A stretch of DNA of 64,000 nucleotides from Pseudomonas sp. ANT_J12 (GTDB lineage: Bacteria > Pseudomonadota > Gammaproteobacteria > Pseudomonadales > Pseudomonadaceae), in assembly GCF_008370045.1 (NCBI RefSeq), contig NZ_VOBN01000006.1, positions 124,001 through 188,000 on the forward strand. Reading direction: 5' to 3'. The notes under the pieces were generated by a model. That model ran no database searches and had not been told where the DNA came from. It was given only the letters and a program-made list of their open reading frames with translations. Within the stretch, counting starts at the first letter, position 1; the number at the start of each line of letters is the position of its first letter. Position numbers and translations under genes: made by a program. Shown one piece after another: positions 47,898 through 57,146 of this stretch.

Positions 47898-49313
47898 GTG
47901 ATAACAAAGATCCTGATCGCCAACCGTGGTGAGATTGCCGTACGAATCGTGCGTGCCTGCGCCGAGATGGGCATTCGCTCGGTCGCGGTCTACTCCGACG
48001 CCGACCGGCACGCCTTGCACGTCAAACGTGCGGACGAAGCCCACAGCATCGGTGCCGACCCGCTGGCCGGTTACCTGAACCCGCGCAAGCTGGTGAACCT
48101 GGCCGTGGAAACCGGTTGCGATGCATTGCACCCCGGCTACGGTTTCCTTTCGGAAAATGCCGAACTGGCAGACATCTGCGCCGAACGCGGCATCAAATTC
48201 ATTGGTCCATCGGCTGAAGTCATTCGCCGCATGGGCGACAAGACCGAAGCACGCCGCAGCATGATCAAGGCTGGCGTCCCGGTCACTCCCGGCACCGAGG
48301 GCAACGTGGCGGACATCGCCGAGGCGCTGGTCGAAGGCGACCGCATCGGTTACCCGGTGATGCTCAAAGCCACCTCCGGTGGTGGCGGCCGCGGCATTCG
48401 TCGCTGCAACAGCCGCGATGAACTCGAACAAGCCTTCCCCCGGGTGATTTCCGAAGCGACCAAGGCCTTTGGTTCGGCGGAAGTGTTCCTGGAAAAATGC
48501 ATCGTCAACCCGAAACACATTGAAGCGCAGATCCTGGGCGACAGCTTTGGCAATGTGGTGCACCTGTTCGAGCGTGACTGCTCGATTCAGCGTCGTAACC
48601 AGAAGCTGATCGAAATCGCCCCGAGCCCGCAGCTGACCCCGGAACAGCGCGCCTATATCGGCGACCTGTCGGTGCGCGCAGCCAAGGCCGTGGGCTACGA
48701 GAACGCCGGCACCGTGGAGTTCCTGCTCGCCGAGGGCGAGGTGTACTTCATGGAGATGAACACCCGGGTGCAGGTGGAACACACCATCACCGAAGAAATC
48801 ACCGGCATCGACATTGTGCGTGAGCAGATCCGCATTGCGTCGGGCCTGCCGCTTTCGGTGAAGCAGGAAGACATCCAGCACCGTGGCTTTGCGTTGCAGT
48901 TCCGGATCAACGCCGAAGACCCGAAAAACAACTTCCTGCCGAGCTTCGGCAAGATCACCCGTTATTACGCACCCGGCGGCCCCGGCGTACGTACCGACAC
49001 GGCGATCTACACCGGCTACACCATTCCGCCGTTCTATGACTCCATGTGCCTGAAACTGGTGGTGTGGGCGTTGACCTGGGAAGAGGCGATGGACCGTGGC
49101 TTGCGCGCCCTCGACGACATGCGTCTGCAAGGGGTCAAGACCACCGCCGCGTACTACCAGGAAATCCTGCGCAACCCGGAATTCCGTAGCGGTCAGTTCA
49201 ATACCAGCTTCGTTGAAGCCCACCCTGAACTGACCAACTACTCGATCAAGCGCAAACCCGAAGAGCTGGCCCTGGCCATCGCTGCCGCCATCGCCGCACA
49301 CGCGGGTTTATGA
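47898..49313 (+). CDS. pycA: Pyruvate carboxylase subunit A (biotin carboxylase)
   Basis: ATP-dependent carboxylation of biotin for the two-subunit pyruvate carboxylase that replenishes oxaloacetate. The 471-residue protein has ILIANRGEIAVRIVRA at the start, the ATP-grasp lid KATSGGGGRGIRR, the metal/ATP segment VEFLLAEGEVYFMEMNTRVQVEH and the C-terminal biotin carboxylase domain. It uses GTG at 47898 with AAGGGA 9 nt before it. Divergent from pycR; 100 nt precede pycB. Confidence 0.96.
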   Translation: MITKILIANRGEIAVRIVRACAEMGIRSVAVYSDADRHALHVKRADEAHSIGADPLAGYLNPRKLVNLAVETGCDALHPGYGFLSENAELADICAERGIKFIGPSAEVIRRMGDKTEARRSMIKAGVPVTPGTEGNVADIAEALVEGDRIGYPVMLKATSGGGGRGIRRCNSRDELEQAFPRVISEATKAFGSAEVFLEKCIVNPKHIEAQILGDSFGNVVHLFERDCSIQRRNQKLIEIAPSPQLTPEQRAYIGDLSVRAAKAVGYENAGTVEFLLAEGEVYFMEMNTRVQVEHTITEEITGIDIVREQIRIASGLPLSVKQEDIQHRGFALQFRINAEDPKNNFLPSFGKITRYYAPGGPGVRTDTAIYTGYTIPPFYDSMCLKLVVWALTWEEAMDRGLRALDDMRLQGVKTTAAYYQEILRNPEFRSGQFNTSFVEAHPELTNYSIKRKPEELALAIAAAIAAHAGL

Positions 49314-49333
49314 ATAAACAGCGGCAAGCTTTT

Positions 49334-49385
49334 AGCTGCAAGCGGCAAGTAAGAGCAGATTGGCTTTTTCTTGCGGCTTGTAGCT
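49334..49385. repeat. Inverted repeat between pycA and pycB
   Basis: AGCTGCAAGCGGCAAG (49334-49349) and CTTGCGGCTTGTAGCT (49370-49385) form a 16-bp stem with one mismatch. The pattern AGCTTGCAGCTTGAAGCT is a common Pseudomonas intergenic repeat. Between two subunit genes it may adjust their relative expression. Confidence 0.8.
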
Positions 49386-49413
49386 TGGAGCTTGAAGCTC
49401 TGAGGAGATACCA

Positions 49414-51222
49414 ATGACTAAGAAGATCTTCGTTACTGACACCATCCTGCGCGACGCCCACCAATCGCTGCTCGCCACCCGCATGCGCACCGAAGACATG
49501 CTGCCGATCTGCGACAAGCTCGACAAAGTCGGCTACTGGTCGCTGGAATGCTGGGGCGGTGCGACGTTCGACGCCTGCGTACGCTTCCTGAAGGAAGACC
49601 CATGGGAGCGCCTGCGCCAACTGCGCGCCGCACTGCCTAACACGCGTCTGCAAATGCTCCTGCGTGGCCAGAACCTGCTGGGCTACCGCCATTACAGCGA
49701 CGACGTGGTCAAAGCCTTCGTCGCCAAGGCCGCGGTCAACGGCATCGACGTGTTCCGCATCTTCGACGCCATGAACGACGTGCGTAACCTGCGCGTGGCC
49801 ATCGAAGCCGTAAAAGCCGCCGGCAAACATGCCCAGGGCACCATCGCCTACACCACCAGTCCGGTGCACACCATCGACGCGTTCGTGGCCCAAGCCCGGC
49901 AAATGGAAGCCATGGGTTGCGACTCGGTGGCGATCAAGGACATGGCCGGCCTGCTGACCCCGTACGCCACTGGCGAACTGGTCAAAGCGTTGAAATCCGA
50001 GCAGTCGCTGCCGGTGTTCATTCACTCCCACGACACCTCGGGCATGGCCACCATGTGCCAACTCAAGGCCATCGAAAACGGTGCCGACCACATCGACACC
50101 GCGATCTCCAGCTTCGCCTCGGGCACCAGCCACCCGGGCACCGAATCGATGGTCGCGGCCCTTAAAGGCAGCGAGTTCGACACCGGCCTGAATCTGGAGC
50201 TGCTGCAAGAGATCGGCCTGTACTTCTACGCCGTGCGCAAGAAGTACCACCAGTTCGAAAGCGAATTCACCGCCGTCGACACCCGCGTGCAGGTCAATCA
50301 GGTGCCGGGCGGGATGATTTCCAACCTGGCCAACCAGCTGAAAGAGCAGGGCGCACTTAATCGCATGGGCGAAGTGCTGGCCGAAATCCCGCGGGTTCGC
50401 GAAGACCTCGGCTTCCCGCCGCTGGTGACGCCGACCTCGCAAATCGTCGGTACCCAGGCGTTCTTCAACGTGCTGGCCGGCGAGCGCTACAAAACCATCA
50501 CCAACGAAGTGAAGCTCTACCTTCAAGGCGGCTATGGCAAGGCGCCGGGCACCGTGAACGAGAAACTGCGTCGCCAGGCCATCGGCAGCGAAGAGGTGAT
50601 CGACGTTCGTCCGGCCGACCTGCTCAAGCCGGAAATGACCAAGTTGCGTGCCGAAATTGGTGCCGTGGCCAAGTCCGAAGAAGACGTGCTGACCTACGCC
50701 ATGTTCCCGGACATCGGCCGCAAGTTCCTCGAAGAGCGCAACGCCGGCACCCTGACACCTGAAGTGTTGCTGCCCATTCCTGAAGCCGGCGGCGTGACCT
50801 CGGCCAGTGGCGAAGGCGTGCCGACCGAGTTCGTCATCGACGTCCACGGCGAAACCTACCGCGTCGACATCACCGGTGTGGGCGTGAAGGCCGAAGGCAA
50901 GCGTCACTTCTACCTATCCATCGACGGCATGCCGGAAGAAGTGGTGTTCGAACCGCTCAACGAATTCGTCAGCGGCGGCAGCAGCAAGCGCAAGCAAGCC
51001 ACGGCGCCGGGCCACGTCAGCACCACCATGCCGGGCAACATCGTCGATGTGCTGGTCAAGGAAGGCGACACCGTGAAAGCTGGCCAGTCCGTGCTGATCA
51101 CCGAAGCGATGAAGATGGAAACCGAAGTGCAAGCCGCCATCGCCGGCAAAGTCACCGCCATCCACGTGGCCAAGGGCGACCGGGTGAACCCGGGCGAAAT
51201 CCTGATCGAGATCGAAGGCTGA
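49414..51222 (+). CDS. pycB: Pyruvate carboxylase subunit B (carboxyltransferase and biotin carrier)
   Basis: A 602-residue protein. The N-terminal carboxyltransferase TIM barrel begins VTDTILRDAHQSLLATRM, with the metal-binding Asp and later HSHDTSG. A PYC_OADA linker domain is followed by a C-terminal biotinyl domain with ITEAMKMET, whose second Met-Lys carries biotin. It is similar to oadA of oxaloacetate decarboxylase but pairing with pycA and absence of oadB/G identify pyruvate carboxylase. The ATG at 49414 has GAGGAG upstream. Confidence 0.96.
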   Translation: MTKKIFVTDTILRDAHQSLLATRMRTEDMLPICDKLDKVGYWSLECWGGATFDACVRFLKEDPWERLRQLRAALPNTRLQMLLRGQNLLGYRHYSDDVVKAFVAKAAVNGIDVFRIFDAMNDVRNLRVAIEAVKAAGKHAQGTIAYTTSPVHTIDAFVAQARQMEAMGCDSVAIKDMAGLLTPYATGELVKALKSEQSLPVFIHSHDTSGMATMCQLKAIENGADHIDTAISSFASGTSHPGTESMVAALKGSEFDTGLNLELLQEIGLYFYAVRKKYHQFESEFTAVDTRVQVNQVPGGMISNLANQLKEQGALNRMGEVLAEIPRVREDLGFPPLVTPTSQIVGTQAFFNVLAGERYKTITNEVKLYLQGGYGKAPGTVNEKLRRQAIGSEEVIDVRPADLLKPEMTKLRAEIGAVAKSEEDVLTYAMFPDIGRKFLEERNAGTLTPEVLLPIPEAGGVTSASGEGVPTEFVIDVHGETYRVDITGVGVKAEGKRHFYLSIDGMPEEVVFEPLNEFVSGGSSKRKQATAPGHVSTTMPGNIVDVLVKEGDTVKAGQSVLITEAMKMETEVQAAIAGKVTAIHVAKGDRVNPGEILIEIEG

Positions 51223-51255
51223 TTTAACAGCCCGGATCACACCGCTTTAAACCTC

Positions 51256-51282
51256 GGGGGGGCATGTGCTCCCCTTTTTTTT
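51256..51282 (+). terminator. Rho-independent terminator of pycAB
   Basis: A G-run, GCA-TG-TGC hairpin and complementary CCCC are followed by eight T. It lies 33 nt after the pycB stop, a textbook site. Confidence 0.92.
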
Positions 51283-51298
51283 GCCCGGTATTTGACCC

Positions 51299-51420
51299 GT
51301 GTAGGAGCGAGCGGTGCGACGATTCGACTTGCCCGCGAAGGCGGTGTACCAATCAACACAGATGTTGAAAGTTCCGGCCTCTTCGCGGGCAAGTCGAATC
51401 GTCGCACCGCTCGCCCTACA
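51299..51420. repeat. Long REP-like inverted repeat after pycB
   Basis: Arms 51300-51340 and 51379-51420 are complementary over about 40 bp with one base difference near the end. The inner part is the CGCGGGCAAG family, extended by a GAGCGGTGCGACGATTCGA stretch not seen in the other copies. It lies between the pycB terminator and the leftward autotransporter gene. Confidence 0.88.
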
Positions 51421-51445
51421 GGGTTTGTGGTGTGTCAGGTGTTGA

Positions 51446-53743
51446 TCAGAACGCCATGCGCCACTGGCCCATGACGCCGTGGTTGCGGCTGTCGCTGCCG
51501 ACCTCGCCAGTCAGGCCTACGCCCACGCTGTGGTTTGCCGAAACCCCAAGATCCAGCCCCGCATCCACCAGCAAACTATTGCGATCCAGCTCCGCACCAT
51601 AAACGGTGTAGTTGCTGCCGCCAGTGACCAGTCGCTGGCGCGTTGCCGTGTAGGTATCGCCATAGGTGTGCTTCCAGCCAGCACTGAATCGCGGCGTCAG
51701 ACGCATGCCGTTATCCAGGGTCTCGACCTTCGCCACCCTCAGGCCAAACGTGCTGTTCATATTGCTTTGGGATTGCTGGTGAACCTTCAGCGCCGCAGCC
51801 CCACCTTTCTCGGTGTAGCCGTCGCGCTGGTAGCGTTGATAGCCAAGGCTGGCGAAGGGTTCGATGCTGACGTTGGCGCGGCCCAGGTTGTACCCCACTT
51901 CGGCGAAGGCTTGCTGGGTGCTGGCGTCGTAGCTGCCTTTGGGGCGATCGCTGAAACCGGCGAAGGCAATTCGGCGTGCAGTGCTTCCGTCGTGGTTGCT
52001 GTAAGTCGCGCCTAGGCGCAGGGACATCGGGCCGTTCTGCCTCAACGCATAGGCGCCCAGGTGCCAGCTGTCGAGATTGCCGTCGAGTTCCTTGCTGTCC
52101 ATTTGCGTCCGGGATGTTCCGCCCATCAACCCCAGGCGCCATTCATCATCGAGGCTCCAATCCGCGCCCAGTAGCAGCCCCTTGGTCGAGTGTTGCAGCG
52201 GTTCAACGTCTCGATCCAGTTTGCCGCCATGACCGAGTGCTTGCAGCCAGACACGGCCGTTGTCTTCGCTGCCGGCCGCCAAACGCGGTGCATTGTTTCG
52301 TGAACTCAAGTTGTTGGTACCCAACTGGCGCATGGCAGAGAGCAGGCTGCCGTTGACCGGGTCAACACTGCTCAAGGTGGCTTTGGCGAGGTTGGCGTTG
52401 CTGGAGCCGGCCAGTTGTTCGAGGGCGTAGGAGGCTGTCTCAGTGTTGGTGGCTAGCAGGGCGGTGACGGCTGCATTCGTCACGGTGGCTGGTTGTGGCG
52501 CCGTGCTAGCAGTGTCGGCGACGGTGGCTGGTTGTGGCGCCGTGCTAGCAGTGTCGGCGACGGTGGCTGGTTGTGGCGCCGTGCTAGAAGTGTCGGCGAC
52601 GGCAGATGGATGTGGCTCTGTGTCAGAAGTATCGGTGACGGCGATTGGCTGTGGAGCTGGTGCGGGAACGTCGGCGGATGGCGTCACGTCCGCGACGCTG
52701 GTATTTACGATGTCAGAGGGTAATTGAGCATCGGGAACGTGTTCCGGCTCGGAGATATTTTTGGCGAACTCCCGTCCGTTTTCGGAAGTGGCGAGACTCT
52801 CGAAAGGTACTTCGTTACGAGCATAGGTCAGGCCAACGCTTTTATTGTTGTACCTGAGGGTCGGTGCCATAAATGCCAAGTCATTGAGGACTTCGCCGAA
52901 TTCACCTTCGACTTTATCCTTCGCCTCGATAACGGTGTAGCGGTTGCTTTGCAGATATTCGCCCGGCATCGCAACGATTTTCAGAGTGGAGCCGCCCAGC
53001 CTGGCAGTGCCACCGACTCTGATCGTTTGGCCTTTGCCTTCGGGATTGACCTCGTAGGCCAATACACCTGTCTTTGACAGGTTCAAGTCCCCTCTGACCC
53101 GTGGGGCGCCATGCATTTTATTGACGTCGACGCGACCGTGTACTTGCAAGCTTCCGACGGTCCCGGAACCCGCGAAAGTGCCGCGTTCCCTGACATCGAC
53201 GTGGCCATCTATGGTGCCTTTATTGAAGAGCTGTCCGACCGCAATCGCACGGCCGAGGATCTTCCCGTTATTGGTCAGGATGCCGTCATTCAACACCACC
53301 ACGCCGTCATGGAAATCGCTCTTGCTGGTCAGCGTCCATGAACCCAGATGACTGACCAGGCCGGTGGTATTTTTTGTTTCTCCCAGAACACCACCGTCAG
53401 AGGCCTCAAGGTGTATGACGTTGATGCCTCCTCCTCCATCCGCCGGGCCTTTGATGCTACCGCCGTTCTTCAGGGTAATGAGGTCGTTGGCGTCTGTTCC
53501 TTGTACAACCGTCTCGGGTGAATCGATCACATTAGGAACGGCGTCGTGAACCTTGGTGAAAGTTGGAAGAAGAGCCTCCAGATCGATTCTCGGCTCGGAC
53601 TCATGCCGCTCTATTATCTTGGCGTCGACCGGTGGTTCGGCTCTGCCAGTCAGCTCTTGAGCCATGGAAAATTCAGCACCTCCCAGCGCCAGAGCAATAG
53701 CAAGTGGGAGGTGTTGTGGTCGGAATTTGCGCTGATCGGACAT
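51446..53743 (-). CDS. Autotransporter with 13-residue repeat linker
   Basis: A 765-residue outer-membrane autotransporter. A signal region (LPLAIALALGGAEFSMAQ) leads to a short passenger rich in Gly, Asn and Thr. A Pro/Ala/Thr linker with five 13-residue repeats (TAPQPATVADTAS pattern, encoded at about 52485-52670) follows, then a C-terminal beta-barrel from GRVWLQALGHGG to the terminal Phe (GQWRMAF). The passenger is much shorter than that of the next gene, though both share the barrel text. Function (adhesion, surface display) is inferred. Confidence 0.88.
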   Translation of the reverse strand: MSDQRKFRPQHLPLAIALALGGAEFSMAQELTGRAEPPVDAKIIERHESEPRIDLEALLPTFTKVHDAVPNVIDSPETVVQGTDANDLITLKNGGSIKGPADGGGGINVIHLEASDGGVLGETKNTTGLVSHLGSWTLTSKSDFHDGVVVLNDGILTNNGKILGRAIAVGQLFNKGTIDGHVDVRERGTFAGSGTVGSLQVHGRVDVNKMHGAPRVRGDLNLSKTGVLAYEVNPEGKGQTIRVGGTARLGGSTLKIVAMPGEYLQSNRYTVIEAKDKVEGEFGEVLNDLAFMAPTLRYNNKSVGLTYARNEVPFESLATSENGREFAKNISEPEHVPDAQLPSDIVNTSVADVTPSADVPAPAPQPIAVTDTSDTEPHPSAVADTSSTAPQPATVADTASTAPQPATVADTASTAPQPATVTNAAVTALLATNTETASYALEQLAGSSNANLAKATLSSVDPVNGSLLSAMRQLGTNNLSSRNNAPRLAAGSEDNGRVWLQALGHGGKLDRDVEPLQHSTKGLLLGADWSLDDEWRLGLMGGTSRTQMDSKELDGNLDSWHLGAYALRQNGPMSLRLGATYSNHDGSTARRIAFAGFSDRPKGSYDASTQQAFAEVGYNLGRANVSIEPFASLGYQRYQRDGYTEKGGAAALKVHQQSQSNMNSTFGLRVAKVETLDNGMRLTPRFSAGWKHTYGDTYTATRQRLVTGGSNYTVYGAELDRNSLLVDAGLDLGVSANHSVGVGLTGEVGSDSRNHGVMGQWRMAF

Positions 53744-53942
53744 GGGCTAGGCCTCAGTTGTAAGGAGGCCAAACTCTAAAATCCGATGCCGATGTCTGGA
53801 TGCCGGGCGATTCCTGGCGTTGTGCAAGGCGTAGCTGAACCGCTTGTAGCCGAATCAACACCGAGCCTTGACCACCAGCGATTTCACCGATGATCAGGCG
53901 AACTTGCCTACAACATTCCCGGAAGCTTCGATTGGCGAAATC

Positions 53943-56900
53943 TCAGAAACTCATCTGCCACTGCCCAATCAACCCATGATTGCGGCTGTTGCTGCCAATC
54001 TCGCCGCTGTAGCCAACGCCGAGGGTATGCCGCGCCGAGATCCCCAGATCCAGCCCCGCCTCCAGCACCAGGCTGTCGCGATCCAGCGAACTGCCATCGA
54101 CACTGAACGCCGTGCCGCCGACCACGAAGGCCTGGCGCGTCGAGCTGCTGACATCGCCATACGTGTGCTTCCAGCCAGCGGTCATGCGCGGGGTCAGGCT
54201 CATGCCGTTGTCCAGGGTGCTCAGGTGTGCCAGGCGAACGCCGAAGGTGCTGCTGAAGTTGTCTTGGGTTTGTTCGTCGACTTGCAGCGCGGCGGCGCCC
54301 CCTTTCTCTTTGTAGCTGTCGCGGTGATAGCGCTGGTAGCCGAGGTTGGCGAAGGGTTCGGCGCTGAGGCGGCCGCTGCCCATGGCGTAACCCAGTTCAG
54401 CGAAGGCTTGTTGGCTGTCGGCGTCGTAATCGCCTTTTGGCCGGTCGTTGAAACCGTTGAACGCGACGGTGCGTTTGCTTTCGCCTTGATGGCCGCTGTA
54501 GGCCGCGCCGAGGCGCAACGCGAACGGGCCACTTTGGCGCAGGGCGTAGACCCCGGCGTGCCAGCTCTCGACATTGCCGTCGACGCCGGTGGCATCCAGA
54601 TCGGTTTTCGAATAACCGCCCAACACGCCCAGGCGCCATTGCGGATTGAGTGCCCAATCGGCACCGAGCACGCTGCCCTTTGTGCGTTGTTCCAGACCGC
54701 TGTTGCCGTGTTCGCCGTCGAGCTTGCCGTAGCCGCCGATGGCTTGCAGCCAGAGTCGGCCTTGGGCATTCGGGTCGTTGAGGTTGCGGGCTTCGGATGG
54801 AACGCCGGTGGAGGCGAGCACCGGTGTGTCCCGGGAATCGAGGCCCACAAGCAAGCCTGATCCGCCGCCCATTTGCTGCATCGCCGAGAGCATGCTGCCG
54901 CCAATCTGGCTGCTGGCGCCGAGGGTGGCGCTGGTCAGGTTGGCGTTGCTCGCGCCGGCCAGTTGCTCAATCGCCGCGCCGGCCGTGGCGTTGGTGGTGT
55001 TGAGCAGCGCGTTGTAGAGCGCGTTGTTTTTGCCCATCGAGGCCAGGCTGTTGGCGGCGTTGCTGCCGTTGCCGGTGGCGGCGAATTCATTGAAGGCGAT
55101 GTCGTTGCGGGTGTAGGTCAGATCGACCTGGGTCGGGGTGTAGGCGAGGGCTGGCGTGAGGAACGCGTAGTCGCTGATGACCTTGCCGAAGGTGCCGTTG
55201 ACGCTCGCGGCTTGCAGCACGGTGTAATGGCTTTGCCACGGGTAAGTGCCGCTGCCGGGGTTTACCGCCAGGGTCGCGCCGTTCAGATTGGCGGTGCCGC
55301 CGACTATTACAGGGGCGCTGGTACCGTCGGCATTCACGCCATAGGCCAGGGTGCCGCCGCTGCCGAAGGTCAAATCGTGAGTGATGGTTGCAGTGCCGAG
55401 TTGCGTATTGGTCTGCAACGTACCGTTGACCAGCAGATTGCCTACCGAGCCGCCGCCGGCATACACGCCGCCCTGATCCACGGTCAGTGTGCCGGCAATG
55501 CCGCCCTGGTTGAGCAGCGTCGCGCCATTGCGCACCGCGCCGCCGTCGCTGAAATCACCGCTGCCGGTCAGGGTCCAGGCGCCTTGCTTGACCTCCAGCC
55601 ATTCGAAGTTGCGACTGGCACCGAAACTGCCGCCCGCCACGTCGTCCATCACCACTCGGTCATAACCGCTGCCGCCATCGACCACACCGACGAAGCGGCT
55701 GCCGTTGCGCAGGGTCAGGCTGTCGTTGCCGCCACCCAGGTCCAGGGCCAGGCCGTTGCTGCCGCTGATGGTCCCGCCGTTGATCACGCTGTCGGCAAAC
55801 TCGCCGACGAACTTCACCCCGAAACCGTCGAGGCCCTGGATGGTGCCGAAGTTTTCCAGGGTGGTCGCTGCCGCCCCCGAACCGCCGCTGCCATCGTCCA
55901 CCAGAATGGCGCTGTTGGCGCCGCTGATCAGCGCCTCTTTGGCGTTCAATACATAGCCGCCGCCCAGCGCGATGCCTTCACTGCCATTGGCGAAACCACC
56001 CTTGTCCACGCCGCCCGCGCCGACGCCTTGAATGGTGCCGTAGTTTTCGATGTGGGCGATCTTGTCGATGTCCACGCCATCGCCGTCACCGTTGGGTTGC
56101 AGCCCCGAATACGCGCCGGTGATCGTGCCGTGGTTGATGACGGTGCCGTCGCCATCGGAGCCGAATCCCGAACCGTTGCGCCCGGTGATCTGCCCGTAGT
56201 TGACCAGTGTGGCGCCGAGGTCGGTGGTGATGCCGTGGCGTCCGGCGGAAATGGTGCCGTAGTTGGTCACCGTCACGCCGGTTGCCGTGTCGATATCAAT
56301 GCCGTCGAACTTCTCGTCGGCGTTGTGCGAATCACCCGTAGAGATCTCGCCATAGTTGGTGATCGTCGCGTTGGCCCCGGTCTTCATGCCGTCGCTGGCA
56401 TCCCCGCGAATCAGCCCGCCCGCGCGGTTGATGATTGTGGTTTTCACGTTGTTGCTACGTAGCGCATCCAGGTCCAGCCCCTGGCCAGTGGTGGAGCGAA
56501 TGATGCCGCTGTTATCGATCAACAGACTGCCGCTGGCGAAGTTGCTGTCGATGCGCAACGCGTCGTTGAACCCGAGGATCTGCCCGCCACTGCGGTTATA
56601 AATGCTGTAGTTGCGCGCCTGGGTCAGGTCGCCGCTGCTGTCGATCGCCCGGCCACCGGTGGACACGATCTTGCCCGCGTTATCGACCACCACGCCGACA
56701 CCACTGGTGCTGTCCTTCAAGCTCACGGCCTTGCCGCTGTTGGTGATGCTGCCGGGCGCGGAAATTGTCAGCGTGTCATTACCGCCGAGGGTTTGCGCGG
56801 CGGTGGTGGCGGTGTCGATCTGCACGTTTTTGGCGTGGGCGGCGGTGGCGCTGATGAGAAGGGCGATGGTCAGGGCGAGACGCTGGGGCGAGAAGGGCAT
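53943..56900 (-). CDS. Autotransporter with long beta-helical passenger
   Basis: A 985-residue autotransporter. Signal peptide MPFSPQRLALTIALLISATAAHA, then a passenger of repeated NYGTI/NHGTI-type coils (for example TVTNYGTISAGRHGI and TVINHGTITGAYSGL) folding as a beta-helix. A linker and a C-terminal barrel (GRLWLQAIGGYG to GQWQMSF) follow. The ATG at 56900 begins the signal sequence; an in-frame codon 114 nt upstream is unlikely. It is a paralogue of the next leftward gene; 199 nt separate them with no obvious terminator. Confidence 0.9.
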   Translation of the reverse strand: MPFSPQRLALTIALLISATAAHAKNVQIDTATTAAQTLGGNDTLTISAPGSITNSGKAVSLKDSTSGVGVVVDNAGKIVSTGGRAIDSSGDLTQARNYSIYNRSGGQILGFNDALRIDSNFASGSLLIDNSGIIRSTTGQGLDLDALRSNNVKTTIINRAGGLIRGDASDGMKTGANATITNYGEISTGDSHNADEKFDGIDIDTATGVTVTNYGTISAGRHGITTDLGATLVNYGQITGRNGSGFGSDGDGTVINHGTITGAYSGLQPNGDGDGVDIDKIAHIENYGTIQGVGAGGVDKGGFANGSEGIALGGGYVLNAKEALISGANSAILVDDGSGGSGAAATTLENFGTIQGLDGFGVKFVGEFADSVINGGTISGSNGLALDLGGGNDSLTLRNGSRFVGVVDGGSGYDRVVMDDVAGGSFGASRNFEWLEVKQGAWTLTGSGDFSDGGAVRNGATLLNQGGIAGTLTVDQGGVYAGGGSVGNLLVNGTLQTNTQLGTATITHDLTFGSGGTLAYGVNADGTSAPVIVGGTANLNGATLAVNPGSGTYPWQSHYTVLQAASVNGTFGKVISDYAFLTPALAYTPTQVDLTYTRNDIAFNEFAATGNGSNAANSLASMGKNNALYNALLNTTNATAGAAIEQLAGASNANLTSATLGASSQIGGSMLSAMQQMGGGSGLLVGLDSRDTPVLASTGVPSEARNLNDPNAQGRLWLQAIGGYGKLDGEHGNSGLEQRTKGSVLGADWALNPQWRLGVLGGYSKTDLDATGVDGNVESWHAGVYALRQSGPFALRLGAAYSGHQGESKRTVAFNGFNDRPKGDYDADSQQAFAELGYAMGSGRLSAEPFANLGYQRYHRDSYKEKGGAAALQVDEQTQDNFSSTFGVRLAHLSTLDNGMSLTPRMTAGWKHTYGDVSSSTRQAFVVGGTAFSVDGSSLDRDSLVLEAGLDLGISARHTLGVGYSGEIGSNSRNHGLIGQWQMSF

Positions 56901-57078
56901 GGGGTGGACAGCCTTTTTGTTATAAGCGGGCTGTGTTGTATAGCCGAGGGTTTTTACAGAATGATGTCGTTGGTTAAGTGCAATCTTTTGCAGATACTTC
57001 GGATTTCGAGGCATCTATACGCAATTTAATGCGTATCTGGACAATGTAGGCGCTGCTGAAGGTTGCGATCTTTTGATC

Positions 57079-57123
57079 ATGGGGCCGCTCCGCAGCCCAA
57101 CGGGAGCAAGCTCCCTCGCCACA
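57079..57123. repeat. Single arm of the GTGGCGAGGGAGC REP family
   Basis: GGGGCCGCTCCGCAGCCCAA and CGGGAGCAAGCTCCCTCGCC, then ACAG match the right half of the elements at 6774 and 46386. No left arm is visible, so it is a solitary or degraded copy. Confidence 0.75.
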
Positions 57124-57146
57124 GGTTTCGCGTTTGCTCAGGAGAC

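Noticed and set aside
47805..49301. A 498-codon open frame antisense to pycA.
   Set aside because: Shadow of pycA with a biased His/Gly/Val/Asp composition.
54873..56462. A 529-codon open frame antisense to the large autotransporter gene.
   Set aside because: Shadow of the repetitive passenger; there is no ribosome site or domain.
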